DNA from: Chara braunii
Lineage: Eukaryota; Streptophyta; Charophyceae; Charales; Characeae
Length of the DNA stretch: 37,209 nt
NCBI GenBank assembly: GCA_003427395.1
Contig: BFEA01000350.1
Span: forward strand, 89,206 to 126,414
Direction of reading: 5' to 3'
Shown: positions 1-10,419 of the stretch, one piece after another
How the letters are laid out: every line of letters starts with the position of its first letter
How positions within the stretch are numbered: position 1 is the first letter of the stretch
Position numbers and translations under genes: made by a program
Notes under the pieces: model-generated
What the model saw: only the letters and a program-made list of their open reading frames with translations
Told to the model about the DNA's origin: nothing
The model's database searches: none

Positions 1-540
1 GATCTTAAAATGGCCTGTGGTTAAGGACTAAGAGTGATCTTGCTGAAAGGGATGACCCTGCTGGTCGCTGAGGACCTCGGAAGCGGGCGCGGCGAAGTGA
101 CAGGCGCCGTAGCCCATGGCTTCAGCGAACGGTAGGTAGCCCCTCCCCGGGTTTCCTCACAACGTGTAAAAACCTCCGATTAGCATCCAGGTTTGCCGAA
201 AACGGTCAATAAATGACCGATATTCATCATTTTACATCCCCTCTCGTTGCTTCTATCTCTACTCTCACCCTTTTTCCCCTCCCGGAACCTAGCTTGTTTG
301 CAAATCAGGCTTCCCAACTGTTGAACCCCGTGTATCTGGCCTTCTAGGGGGCCAAATTCACGCTATTCCTCCCACTCGCACAAACAACCATGATGTTGTA
401 CAGATCTCAGTGTATCCACCATGCAAACATATGGGAAACGACTGTGGCGAGCAGCATAATGGCCCGCGATACCTGGATTCCAACGATCAGCACCTTGATT
501 CCGACGAGTAAACCAACGTAGCAGAGACATTCAAGAAGCG
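1..540. other. No gene seen
   Basis: I see no open frame, RNA gene or repeat that I can support in this stretch. It is mixed-composition sequence with many stops in all frames. Confidence 0.5.
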
Positions 541-1132
541 GTCATCATAACGATAACACCTCAAATCCTACCGCTGCGACTTCTAAGGATTACATTGTTA
601 TGGTTATGAAGTGGATGACGATGATCTAGCGCCATGCACAACTAGCCACCGAATCTGCAAAGTAAGGATGAATCTTGCGCTGGGACAAGGGAAGATATAG
701 ACTGTATACAGATTGTCAAAACCACACGGCGCAGCATATGGACACACTAAATCAATACCGCGGCCATACCCCAGATGGATAAAACGTGAGACTATGATAA
801 CGGTCACGAGGACGAATACAAAGGCGGACAACTCCTGGATGAGCATGATCATCACGTCTACAATGGTAGGGCAAGCACGATGACAACCCCAATGGCTAAA
901 TGAGGGTGGCTTTAAGCCTAAGGATGAGCTCCTCAATGACAACGTAGATCACGTTCATCAGGAGGACTAGTCATAGCCGACATCCATGATGACAAAGAGA
1001 ATCCCGTTATGATTACAGAGCACCCTGACCTCGATTGCGGAATAAGTGGCTGCGATTAACCGGAGGAAGGTGATCACAAACATGAGCAAGTAGGTGACCA
1101 CAATCATCAGCACGAGGAGGAAGATAAGTGAC
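541..1132 (+). pseudogene. His/Asp/Glu-rich coding relic
   Basis: No intact frame exists, but plus-strand fragments in shifting frames share an unusual composition. Short peptides such as LLDEHDHHVYNG (about 835-875), LLNDNVDHVHQED (about 930-968) and DHKHEQVGDHNHQHEEEDK (about 1070-1130) follow one another and resemble diverged copies of a His/Asp-rich motif. Stops and frame changes separate them. I recognise no family. This could be an old gene with a metal-binding-like acidic/His tail, or a low-complexity repeat that happens to translate this way. Confidence 0.2.
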
Positions 1133-1937
1133 TAGTGTTTACCCGACATGACCCCCTTTACTCACCAAATATGTGAAACAAGAATGAATTTTCCGCTAAA
1201 ACATGGGAAGATACATCCCATTACTCATCCGCGCAGCTCTGAACCGCCTAACTGCCAAAAAGACGCCCCAAACGTCGAATCTGACAATGCCATCGTGCTC
1301 GCCATACCCCAAAACCCTGATTTCGACCCTTTGCTCGCTCGTTTTCGTTGAGAAATGAGCGAGCTATAGCATTTTTCCACTTCGCTCCTCCTCTCCTTCG
1401 ACTCTCCCGCGCTTCTCCTTTCTTCTTTATCGCACCATCACTCACTCAAATCAAGAATCTAGCAACACCATTTGGTTTGCCCTAGCCTAAGACCTCTAGA
1501 TACCATCTTTCTCGGCTCATTTTCGTCAAGAAACGAGCGGGGGAAAGATCCTCCACTCTCGTCACCTTCACGTTTGAAATTCTTTTTCCTCTTCGTTTTC
1601 GATTCTTTTCTTGTTCTCTTTTGTTCTTCTCTCCCTTGTCCTTCAGGCTCTAGCACAGCAGCAAGCAGATGGTCCGACCACAGTCTTCCCTTTGGAACTG
1701 ATAATTCTCTTCTATGACGGTCGGACTCCCCTTTGGATATCCAGCCCATTCCTGAAAAGCTGTCACCGTGCTGGTAATAATAAGAATGAATAGAAAACAA
1801 AATCAGATCTCGGTGATTCCGAGATGATGCGCGACCGATTTCGGAACACACTAAAGGTGCACTAGCACCAGTACCCTCCCTAAGTGTATCTGACCGCAGT
1901 GGCAGCCTCAGTGTGCCCCTATTGGACAGTCTGGCCT
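1133..1937. other. No gene seen; two related hairpins
   Basis: No convincing gene. Two similar hairpins lie about 180 bp apart: 1333-1364 (arms beginning GCTCGCTCG and ending GAGCGAGC) and 1515-1538 (GCTCATTTTC ... AAACGAGC). Open frames on both strands overlap pyrimidine-rich sequence and show no domain, so I treat them as chance. Confidence 0.4.
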
Positions 1938-2300
1938 TAGGTAATTCAGAATTTTGGTAGTTCATTCCTCTGGTTCCTACTGAGCTCGAACTCTGGTCTG
2001 TACTTCAATAGTTCGGGGTGTACCAGCTGAGTGAGCCCCGCGGTGCCAAGGCACAACCTGAGCAACCTGAGCCCAATGAGACCAACTCGAGCCTGCATTT
2101 CGACAGTTCATGGTTGTCCCGAATGAGCTACGCTAGGCAATGTTGGTCCCAATAAACTTCCATAGGCGGAAAGGCAAAGCCAAGGGCACCAAGCAGCCCT
2201 AGGTAATTCAGAATTGCAGCGTTTTATTCGTTTGCTTTTAGCGGAACTCAAACTCAGGTCTATACTTCGACAGTTCGTAGGTGTATCAACTGAGCTAGGC
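1938..2300 (-). repeat. Two tRNA-like (SINE-like) repeat copies
   Basis: Two homologous copies, about 1938-2042 and 2202-2300, start with the same GGTAATTCAGAATT on the plus strand and end in a tRNA-like module. Read on the minus strand, each has an A-box-like stretch (CTCAGCTGGTAC or CTCAGTTGATAC) followed about 35 nt later by a B-box-like stretch (GAGTTCGAGCTC or GAGTTTGAGTTC). This is the internal Pol III promoter layout of tRNA-derived SINEs. Neither folds as a convincing functional tRNA. The family is not recognised. Confidence 0.4.
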
Positions 2301-2660
2301 TTAGTGGCTAATCCCACAGGATTGTTTTTCAGCTAGGCTAGGAGTGTAGGTGCTGGTCCCACAGGACTGTTTTTCAACAGTCCACGGGTGTTGCTGGTCC
2401 CACAGGCCTATTTTTCAGCAGTTCAAGGGTGTACCAACTGCGCTGGGCCGTGGTGCTGGTCCCACAGGCCTATTCTCTCAGCAGTTCGTTGGTGTACCAA
2501 CTGCGCTGGGTCGTGGTGCTGATCCTACAGGCCTATTCTCTCAGCAGTCATGGGTGTACCAACTGCGCTCCGCCCAGTGGCACCTATCCCACAGACCCGT
2601 TTTCAATAGCCTGCGGCGTACCAACTAAGCTTGGCCTACAGGTGCTGGTCCCAGCAACCT
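2301..2660 (-). repeat. ~63-bp tandem repeat derived from tRNA-like module
   Basis: The plus-strand landmark CCCACAGG (with small variants) recurs at about 2313, 2358, 2399, 2461, 2524 and 2588, so the later units are 62-64 bp long. Most units also contain GTACCAACTGCGC, whose complement is A-box-like (GCGCAGTTGGTAC). The array directly follows the tRNA-like copies and looks like their tandem amplification. Open frames across it exist only because the period is close to a multiple of three. Confidence 0.55.
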
Positions 2661-3005
2661 ACACTGGCCGGCACCCTACCTCTATTAAGGAAGGTGTCGA
2701 CGCAGTTGTTATCTATCCCCGTCTTAGTGGGGATACTCAACTCACGTTCGTCCGCTCCTTGCTCAGCTTGCTCAGCAAGCTCACGCACCCTTTAGTTTTC
2801 TTTTTGAAGTTATTTTCGGTACTTCTTCGCTGTCGGTCCCGAAGCCAGTTTCCGGCCTGGTTAATGGACGAAAAAATGGAGAAAAGTAAAAAAATAAAAA
2901 ATAAAAATAAATCAACAAAATAAAAATAAAAATAATAGAGTTAAGGATAAAAATAAAAATAATAGAGTTGAAAAGGACGAGGATCTACCGACGCCCTCTT
3001 GGTCT
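2661..3005. other. No gene seen; A-rich tract
   Basis: No gene. From about 2880 to 2970 the sequence is A-rich with imperfect TAAAAATAAAAATAATAGAG duplications. Confidence 0.4.
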
Positions 3006-3245
3006 TGCCAGTCGAACCCAGGTTTGGGCCCTTCCGGTGAAACCAAAGGGGATAGTCACTTAAGACCCTCGACCCCTCAGTCTCCGCCTGTCGCGCTTCT
3101 TTGCTCCATCGCCTCTTGCTGGCCTCGAACCCCAAACCTGTAGCTAGAAAGTCCGGTACCGTAACCAATAGGGTGAAGCCCACGTCTGAACTAGGTAGGC
3201 GCGAACCCGCATATGAATAGTTCGCGGGACCGTGATTGGTCCCAC
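3006..3245 (-). repeat. Array of tRNA-like modules
   Basis: On the minus strand, three B-box-like elements occur in a row. GGGTTCGACTGG lies near 3008-3020 and GGGGTTCGAGGCC near 3122-3134; the second fits the Pol III B-box consensus GGTTCGANNCC. A weaker one, GGGTTCGCGCC, lies near 3200. Upstream of the first two, at tRNA-like distance, are A-box-like stretches containing CTATTGG or GACTATCC. None forms a complete tRNA cloverleaf with acceptor stem. Best read as SINE-like or tRNA-derived sequence. An overlapping 166-codon minus-strand frame shows no domain. Confidence 0.35.
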
Positions 3246-3818
3246 CTACACAAACCAGGCCTCCGCCTTGGCCTACCGGCCAACCTTTTGGCCGTCCGAA
3301 GACGCCGAGACACCACCCTCGCCTAGGATCGTAGCTACCTGGTAGGCTAGTCATCGGGCGTTCGACATGTTCTGTCAAGCTTTCGACTTTCCCCCAAATC
3401 AGGTTTGTCAACGCCTCGCCGATCCATGCATCGCCAAACACATTCTTCTTGCGTGTGCTTAAGGCAGGGTCTTCATCTTCTTTGTCAAGTACCCGTGAGA
3501 GGCTGAGCCGGCTTGCGGAGTGAAGTTAGTTTTTATAAAATAAAAGAAAAATATAACCCAATTGAAAACTACAGAAACGTAACCGGGCCCTATGGCTTGA
3601 CGCCTTCCTCCCGCCTAGTGGTGTCGCCGCTGTCTAGACAACCATCTCACAGTGCAACGCAATAATGCGTGCCCCACACACTCTCTAATTCAATCGTATT
3701 TGACTCGGAGACTTGCCAAGAGCGAGATTGCCGAGGCGAGCGTCCTGACGGGATTGGCCCCATCAGCGCATTACGTTGTTCAAGGATGCACCCTGTGCGA
3801 CCTTTAAAAAAAAGGACG
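3246..3818. other. No gene seen
   Basis: No supported gene. Open frames of about 100 codons on both strands overlap each other and show no domain. If the hairpin at 3819-3851 is an LTR end, this stretch would be LTR sequence on the minus strand. Confidence 0.35.
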
Positions 3819-3851
3819 GCAAATACCCTTGTAAGGGTGTTTGCTACGACA
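3819..3851 (-). repeat. Hairpin resembling the end of the long LTR
   Basis: A 12-bp stem (GCAAATACCCTT paired with AAGGGTGTTTGC, one G-T pair) is followed by TACGACA. The ends of the long LTRs (17075-17109 and 34292-34326) have the same layout: a stem around ATACCCTTGT, then CCCCGACA. The two stems differ by a paired change: GCAG/CTGC in the left LTR versus GCAA/TTGC here. It may mark the terminus of a related LTR running leftward from 3851, but I cannot find the partner end. Confidence 0.35.
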
Positions 3852-3882
3852 ACGTGTAGCTTGTGTACCGCGCATGGATCAC

Positions 3883-4326
3883 TCACACACCTTTTCCTTT
3901 CCCTCGCCCTCTGGGACTCTGGCGCGAGCCGGCCTCGGGCCCGCCTTCCACAGGGCATGCCAGCGGGTGGTTCTTGAGGACCTGGCCTGGTCTGTTCCAG
4001 GACTGAAGGTCCGTCTCTCGATCTCCTGCCTCGCTCATCTCGCTCTCCCCACCTGAGTCTCGGTCCAGATGGGCTTGTTCCAGGTCCGCTGTGTCCATCG
4101 AGGTCTCGGTCTCATGATACGAGACCGTTACCTGCATTTTTGTTGTCACTCCGTCCCTCCTGCAGCGCCTCTCTGCACGATCCTTTGCCTCCGTGATCGC
4201 GTTCTGCAGCTTTGGGTCAGTCTGCATCTGTACCTCCTTAGCCCCCTCCACGCTGATTCTCAGTCTTAGTTCATCTCCTCCATCGTAGTTGAGTATTACC
4301 GTAATCCACGGCCCTTCCCCAGACAT
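3883..4326 (-). CDS. Hypothetical protein, 147 residues
   Basis: Minus-strand ORF from ATG at 4326. It begins with an ordinary-looking hydrophilic domain (residues about 1-75: alternating hydrophobic and charged residues, EAKDRAERRCRR helix-like). An acidic and Gly/Arg-rich tail follows, ending PRGRGKGKGV. No cysteine cluster, signal peptide or membrane segment is seen and no family is recognised. It ends 31 bp before the hairpin at 3819-3851, so it could be the last ORF of an LTR element whose 3' LTR starts there. It could also be a chance ORF in GC-rich sequence, since another frame is open over part of it. Confidence 0.3.
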   Translation of the reverse strand: MSGEGPWITVILNYDGGDELRLRISVEGAKEVQMQTDPKLQNAITEAKDRAERRCRRDGVTTKMQVTVSYHETETSMDTADLEQAHLDRDSGGESEMSEAGDRETDLQSWNRPGQVLKNHPLACPVEGGPEAGSRQSPRGRGKGKGV

Positions 4327-5728
4327 GGGTTTCTACCGAGCCTGGTGGTACCAATAGCCTGGCCTATAGTCGTGCAGTGCCATAGCCAGGCCTCTCTCTG
4401 CAGACCTTGCACCAGCCCAATTTGCTATCCTACAGTAGCCAGTGCCAAGTAGTTCAGCGTGCAAAGCAACGCACACTGGCAAACTCCCGTTCACCCGCTA
4501 AGACCGCCTTGCCTTCTGTCGATCATGAGTCCGTACTCAGCATGGCATGATTATCCAGGACTCGCTAGCTAACGCCAGTCCCCTTTTCTTCTTATAAAAT
4601 TCTCATCTGTCGTAACCCCTGTGTTCTAAACAGGGGATCAAACTAATAAGCATACTAATAAAAATAAAGAAAACGCTTTATTGGGGGAGGAAATTAGAAC
4701 CAACAAACAACAGGGAAATTCAAGGAAACTACGACAACTGTCGTGGACCTGCCTTTGCGTGAAAAGACTACTATGCTTAGCGAGGCGGTCCCATAACGAA
4801 GTACAGATGGCGTGCCTCTCACTTCGAAAACAGACCATCGACCTATCCTATCGGATGCCCGTATCCGATAGTAAGGAGGGAACTTTGGGGTCTCCTACCA
4901 ATGCGGCCGCGGGTCGCCCCTCTTTTGGGGTCCTCCCTCGCGACGTCCAGCCAGGCAGGCCCAGCACAAGCAGTTTACAAATGGTCACCCCTGCCTAGGC
5001 CGTCAGGCAGTATTCGTAACTCATGAAAAACGAACCGTCGGCCTCCCCTACGACGTGACAGAACCCAGAAAGGAATTCCTCGCCTAAAAATCGATAAGTT
5101 AAATAATAATAATTGTAATAATAATAATAATAATAGTAAAAGAAAAAGGAAACCTAATCGATGCAGTGGACAACCGTTGCTGGATTATTCCAGATTAAAG
5201 CAATGGTCTTGATTCACGTGCTGATTAGGCATTCTGCCTTCTTTTCTTTTATTTTTTTATTTTCTTATTTTCCTTTTACCCCTTTGCTCAGTTTTTCCTT
5301 TCCGACAGCAACCTGTTTTCGTGCACCTAACCCATAACCCTGTAGAGGGGCGCTTGGCGCGCAATAGAAAAGACTAAGCCAGTTTTTTCACCTTCTCGTC
5401 CCAGGGCGAACCCGGCGGCTACCACGACCACAGGCCGGTAGTGCTCTATTGTACAGCAGGGTGTCGAGCCTGCGTGGACCAATGGAAAGCCCTGTGGCGC
5501 ACCCTTTTGCTGAGGGCAAGCACCAACAAGGTCGGTCCACGCCAAGGTACAACCCAGGTACCAAGGATCTTGACTTGGGAAAATACCCATAGGCCGCGGC
5601 GTCAGAGCAAGAGGCCGATACCAGGCAGGGATCCGTACACAGAGGAGGGCTAGGACACCACGCCCTCCGACATAATACCAGACCCCCACCCAGCGTCCCC
5701 GCTGGGTCTAAACTCTTGAGACGCTCGG
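4327..5728. other. No gene seen
   Basis: No supported gene over about 1.4 kb. Overlapping frames of 60-120 codons on both strands show no domain. The stretch includes an AAT microsatellite and pyrimidine-rich runs, and it ends at the TATA-like box at 5729. Confidence 0.4.
5102..5137. repeat. (AAT)n microsatellite
   Basis: Imperfect run of AAT triplets with one interruption (TTG). Confidence 0.8.
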
Positions 5729-5735
5729 TATAAAA
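5729..5735 (+). promoter_or_regulatory. Candidate TATA box (TATAAAA)
   Basis: TATAAAA sits in otherwise GC-balanced sequence. It is followed about 30 bp later by a pyrimidine-rich stretch suited to initiation and a T-rich leader up to the first RGG-rich ORF at 6029. It is a plausible Pol II promoter for the plus-strand gene to the right, by position only. Confidence 0.35.
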
Positions 5736-6028
5736 CAACGCATAGCCTAGAACCTTTCTTCATTCTCTTCGTACCACAGCAACTTGCTGTAGGTAGCGTT
5801 TTTGGCAGTCGTCATCCCCTTTTGTTTTCATATCATCTTTTTCCTTCTTTCTCCCTCTGCGAGTTTACATAGCTTTTTCCCTTTTTTTTCTTCTCCCTCT
5901 TATCGTGCATACGACGTCGCCGCATGGTCTGCCCCCATATTCTCTACCTTTCTTTACCACTTTTATAGTTCTTGTCATATATTTTTCTTCGTTTTTCTCT
6001 TTTCCGAATTGCACTCAACCCCGCATCC

Positions 6029-6202
6029 ATGCCTGAAGCATGTCGGGGACAGGGTAGAGGAAGAGGAGGGAGAGGGTTCAAGGCTCGGGAGGAACCGCCG
6101 GCTCGTGCGCAGCGTGATTATAGTTCTGAGGAGAAGGAGGATGAGCCACGGGGTTATGGCGCACACTCGAGACCCTATCCTTGCCATTCGCTCGCTGAGT
6201 AG
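6029..6202 (+). CDS. RGG-rich N-terminal exon (candidate)
   Basis: ATG at 6029 opens a 57-codon frame that begins MPEACRGQGRGRGGRGF, an Arg/Gly-rich nucleic-acid-binding-like start, followed by a charged region. It stops at a TAG (6200-6202). The same frame reads on as FENFGSFTLK up to a good splice-donor-like GTACGT at 6232, so the TAG may be a decayed CAG and this could be exon 1 of the following gene. RGG tracts are common in nucleic-acid-binding and transposon proteins; the specific family is not recognised. Confidence 0.3.
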   Translation: MPEACRGQGRGRGGRGFKAREEPPARAQRDYSSEEKEDEPRGYGAHSRPYPCHSLAE

Positions 6203-6552
6203 TTTGAAAACTTTGGATCTTTCACCTTGAAGTACGTTTCTGACCATTTTTCTTCAATGCGGCTGCATTGTGTCCTTTATATATTTAAACCATTATAGCA
6301 CATACAACACATTAACATCTGTTGTTGTTTGAGAGTAGATCAAAACTACATAAAGACAAAATAACATATGTTTTTATGGACTTTCATAAGTTCTTTCCAC
6401 AAACGGCGTTGCTTATGGGAATCGCCCTTGCTTATTCCTTATCTGTTTTTGTATTCTGTATTTTTTTTTCTGATGGGCACAGGGTTCTCATACTGGGTGC
6501 ACGTTTCGTGGGGTAACACTATTCTGTTTCTCTTTTCTGCAAAGACTTCTCT

Positions 6553-7537
6553 TTGAGGATCTTTTTGTGCATTGACATCAGAAGATTTGACGGGTGTGCA
6601 CATGTCGCTCGGCCTGAGCTCTACTACTTCGTCGATGTCTTGTCCTTGCCGTCCAGATGGTCTTCACGCAATGCTCATGCCATCATAGACACTTCGTCTT
6701 TTGCTCGGCAAAGGATACCGGCATGCCGACTCCTTATACCACACATGCCCCGACAGGCAGCGCCGTTTCCTGTTACAACACCTTTGCTTTTTGGTAGATT
6801 TTTTGTTTCAGATTGTGCAAGGCAGATAATCTTGCCATTTACAGTTTGCACTTTCCCGCTTGCACACAGACATGATATTCGCGAAGAGAGGCCAGCTGCA
6901 AGGGCCAGAGAAGCAGAGACAACGCATGTTCAGTCTCTTATCGATCTTCTGATATCTATGTTTTTCCTTTCCATTCATATCGTTGTCACTGCATTATATG
7001 TTGTGGATTCGTATGTGGCGGAACAAATTTTTATGCATCTGTATTATGGGTCATTATACAGGATGTGTTACGGTCTGCCGAAAGTCCGGTATGTCCCTGT
7101 AACCGCCGAGCTTTCAATAGATTTCGACGAAGCTTCAATCTTTTTCATGAAACGGTTCATGCAACAGCCACGACATATTTCTATGTTGTTGCGACGGCTT
7201 CGGCCATGTTACAGCTCCCATATGTCATGAACATAGAATACGCATGTTTTCTGCGATTTTCTTTGGACTGCCAAATGCCTTTATCGATGTCCGCTCAACG
7301 CGGATGGTTGTCGAAGCAACACATGATGTCCTCAACTTTTTAGGGGTATTGCCTGAGGATGTGCTTTGCATTGCCGACCGCTTTGGTCATAGTCCACGTC
7401 CTTGGTTTAATCGTTTGACAAGTCTTGCGCTACAAGGAGAAGATAGTTTTAACTGTTACTTTGACAATGAACGGGGACGAACGGGCCGTGTTTTTGTTGG
7501 GATACACAACGAAGTTCCGACTTGTTACCTTTTATAG
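6553..7537 (+). pseudogene. Unrecognised coding-like stretch
   Basis: Three overlapping plus-strand frames (6553-7230, 7065-7343, 7244-7537) follow each other, suggesting one coding region with frameshifts or short introns. The last has ordinary protein-like composition (for example FLGVLPEDVLCIADRFGH). No domain is recognised. It lies between the RGG-rich exon and the Ulp1-like protease on the same strand, so it may belong to the same transposon-borne gene. AT-rich composition makes a chance frame possible in the first part. Confidence 0.25.
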
Positions 7538-8348
7538 GTTGTTCGTCTTCCAGCTGCTGACCTAGAATGTCATATCTTTGTATGTTCTTGGCATGACATC
7601 TTGATGTTACGTTGATGCATGCGGGATCATTCCTCTAGTCCTCAAGGCATAAAGAATTCACTCATATCTTTTAAGCTTGGTCATATCATCTTCATGAGGG
7701 AAAATATATATCATAAAAATTTAGATATTTGTTCCTCTTGTCGAAATCGATATACAATTCTGTTACCATAGGCATGAAGTGTGGTGCACGCAATACATAG
7801 ACAATGCATATCTTATCATGACATAAAAACTTGATTGCGTTTCTTTTAAGTTGGGTCATGTATTCGTCATAAGAGGGAAGATATATCATGACGGGTAGAA
7901 TAAGGCAAAAAAAAATTCCTTGACTGATGATGTCAGATAATGATTGGCCCGTTGTTGTCCATGTAAATGTAAAGCTGTAATAATATCTTAAAAATTGCAA
8001 AATTCATCTTTCGCTATGTATATTTCAACACGATCCACTGTTATGATCATTGCAATGGTATGATAATGTAACATTATGACATGGGGAATATTTCTTGTTT
8101 ATCATCAGTCTTTGTCACTTGATATGCACATGGTTATGCTCAAAATCTCAACTGCGCAAAAACACGAATTTTGCCCTTTGCTGCAGTCATGTTTTACTTC
8201 GCCGTTGACAGTTATACAGTTTTTGGTAGCTCTTTACACGAAGTGTTTCTTGCATTTGTTTATCGACAAAGTCGCTCATGACCATATCATGTCTTCCCTT
8301 TTATGAACAAACAATTTTTTTTTTCTTGCACGGTCAGCTATCATTAGT
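7538..8348. other. AT-rich spacer with a direct repeat
   Basis: No gene. Two diverged direct copies begin CTTTTAAGCTTGGTCAT (about 7667-7715) and CTTTTAAGTTGGGTCAT (about 7843-7893). Splice-acceptor-like TTATGCAG at about 8385 suggests that intronic sequence leads into the protease region. Confidence 0.35.
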
Positions 8349-9200
8349 TTGCTTATGGTGAAGCATCGTCATGATTTTGTCTTGTTATGCAGGTGTCAAT
8401 TGTGCGGTTCTACTATATCTTTTCAATCGTCTTATTTTCGTTTCGCCTATCTTCCTCTCATGGATACTCGTATCAACCACAATCGCCGATGTGCATACAT
8501 GCCATTCCATGATACAAATTGGATCACTGACGATTGTGTTAACGCTTACGCGGAGTTGGTGATGCAAAATTATTTGTCTATTTTTATCGCTCAAAGTTAT
8601 ACATATAGCTTCGGCATAGCTTGCAACGATTTCCATTTAGTTAATCAAATTATAAATGCGCATACAGATGGTCGCTCCCTTTTCGCATACCATCAACTTT
8701 TCTTGGCTCTGCATATACATGGTGAACATTGGGGTCTTCTATACATCGACATGCGTCAACGCAAAATTTATGCGTACGATAGCTATAATAACGACCATCC
8801 CACTTTCTTTCATAGCATCGTGGACTGACTTGATACTCTTCCCGAAGTTTGCAGGCGGTTTGTAAAACCGCCTTGAATTTTCTTGCATGGCTCACAACAG
8901 CTGACAACTGACGATTGTGGTGTGTTCATGCTTTTGATGATACGGCATATAATTCTCTCTTCTTTCCTTTTTCATGTGCATGACTTTCGGCAAAACGTTA
9001 TTCTTTTTTACAGGCGCGTCTTGCATAATGAGCTCGTGCATTCTGCACTTTGTTCCATCATCTCGCACCCTCATAGGACAAAGTCTCTGCTTCGTATATG
9101 TATTCCCCGCTACCGAAGCCAGCCGACTAATGAATCGCCAACATGGTTATGTGACGAGACCAAATGTCTTTCTCTATTACCAAGCGCGGCAAAGAAATAG
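8349..9200 (+). pseudogene. Ulp1-type (C48) cysteine protease, interrupted by two TGA codons
   Basis: One frame runs 8349-9200 with in-frame TGA at 8826-8828 and 8874-8876. The fold's landmarks appear in order: a WITDDCVNAY start, corresponding to the W-L-x-D/E-x-x-I/V-N start of Ulp1 domains; catalytic His in HIHGEHWGLLYID; Asp in YAYDSYNND; the oxyanion Gln in GSQQLTTDDC; and Cys in DDCGVFML. Ulp1 proteases cleave SUMO-like modifiers, and transposon-borne versions are known from Mutator-like (Kaonashi) elements. A splice-acceptor-like TTATGCAG at about 8385-8392 suggests the exon really starts near 8393. Both TGAs stand where Trp would be natural, consistent with TGG-to-TGA decay. The next same-strand coding sequence is the STPR/Helitron region, so this may be an accessory ORF of that element. 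Confidence 0.7.
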
Positions 9201-10419
9201 GAGTGCTTTTAAATTTTTTCTTCATCATGTTTGTATTTTGTTCTCCCCTTGTTCTTTCTTTTTTTTCGAAGAGGAAATTTTTCCATCTTCATACTCCTTA
9301 TGTTTACCTTTTGGTTGTCCGTTTTCGTAAGCGATGATTTTCCCTTCAACAAGAAACGTACTTTCGACTTCTATATTTTTCTTCCTTCAGGTTACACCCT
9401 TCTTTGCACCGTAGAGAGGAAAAAAAAAAAAACTTGTCTTCTTTTTTCTAGTCTCTTTGTTGACATTGCCCATCATATAGATGACAGGAATAATGATATG
9501 AAGAGTAGACGTACTGGTTGTGACAATAATAATGCTATTAATAGAGTTAGCAATGACGATTTCAGGAGCACTAGCAGTTAGAAGAATATTTTGCTATGTA
9601 CATAAGTGGTTATCAAAAATATTTGCATAAACTACTCGTCCCGCATGTCTTCAGTTTCCTGCTATATTCACGCATTTTGGTGCTTACGAACATCATATTT
9701 TCTTTCACGTTGTCTTTCATTGTGATTTACTATTTCTACATGCAGTCGACGTCGTGCTTGTTCTACCTCCCTTGCAACATCTTGGTAAGCAACAACTTTT
9801 ATCCATATTCTTTGCTGCTTTCCTTAAACTGCAGCTCCTGCCAAAGCAAAGTACATGTCTAGTCAACATGTCGTTTTACTACACCAATGATAAATTACGA
9901 ATATTGTATACATGATTTGTTCTCTAATATTTACGTAGGCTATTGGACTACCCTGTCTTCTCCTTCTTGCCATGTTCATGCACTTTTTTACTCACAGTTT
10001 TGTCTTTGTCTTTTGCATTGTCTTTCGTTCTTGCTTGTTTTTTACATACGCAGCAAAGGTTGTGCCTGTTGCGGTCCCAATACAACGTGTCTCAAAACAA
10101 GACTGTGTATACATATCCATCTCTACATATACGCTTACACACTGGATTTATTCGCTTTGCTTTCATCTCACGCTACGTTCGTAGCTACTGCTTATCTGTC
10201 TGCCTGTTGTTTTGCCACTTGCCGCCTTTGCCACCTCCCCATAATACAAAAGCTTCTTGAAAGCAAAAGATATACACACCGTCCATTGTCGTTCATGCTC
10301 ACAAATATAGACCATGTTTTTTTCTTTGTGCTTTCCCTTCCCCTATCATGTCTAACTCCATCGATAAAGTTCGGTCTATCTCATATGCAAAACATGCTTT
10401 GTACACTACCTTTCTTTTT
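9201..10419 (+). other. T/pyrimidine-rich stretch, probably intronic
   Basis: Several overlapping plus-strand frames are open, but they translate to Phe/Leu/Ser-rich low-complexity peptides typical of pyrimidine-rich introns. A possible short exon lies near 9450-9580 (acidic/Asn-rich, HHIDDRNNDMKSRRTG). Nothing is firmly supported. Confidence 0.35.

Noticed and set aside
2350-2923. Plus-strand ORFs with repeated YQLRW/QAYSLSS peptides
   Set aside because: They are translations of the 63-bp tRNA-like tandem array, not a protein family.
2941-3441. 166-codon minus-strand ORF as a protein gene
   Set aside because: It overlaps the tRNA-like modules, has no domain, and ends in an AT-rich simple-sequence tail.
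8349-9200. Nuclear code with TGA read as Trp
   Set aside because: TGG is used normally throughout the same genes, and TAA, TAG and frameshifts also occur; decay by transitions explains all.
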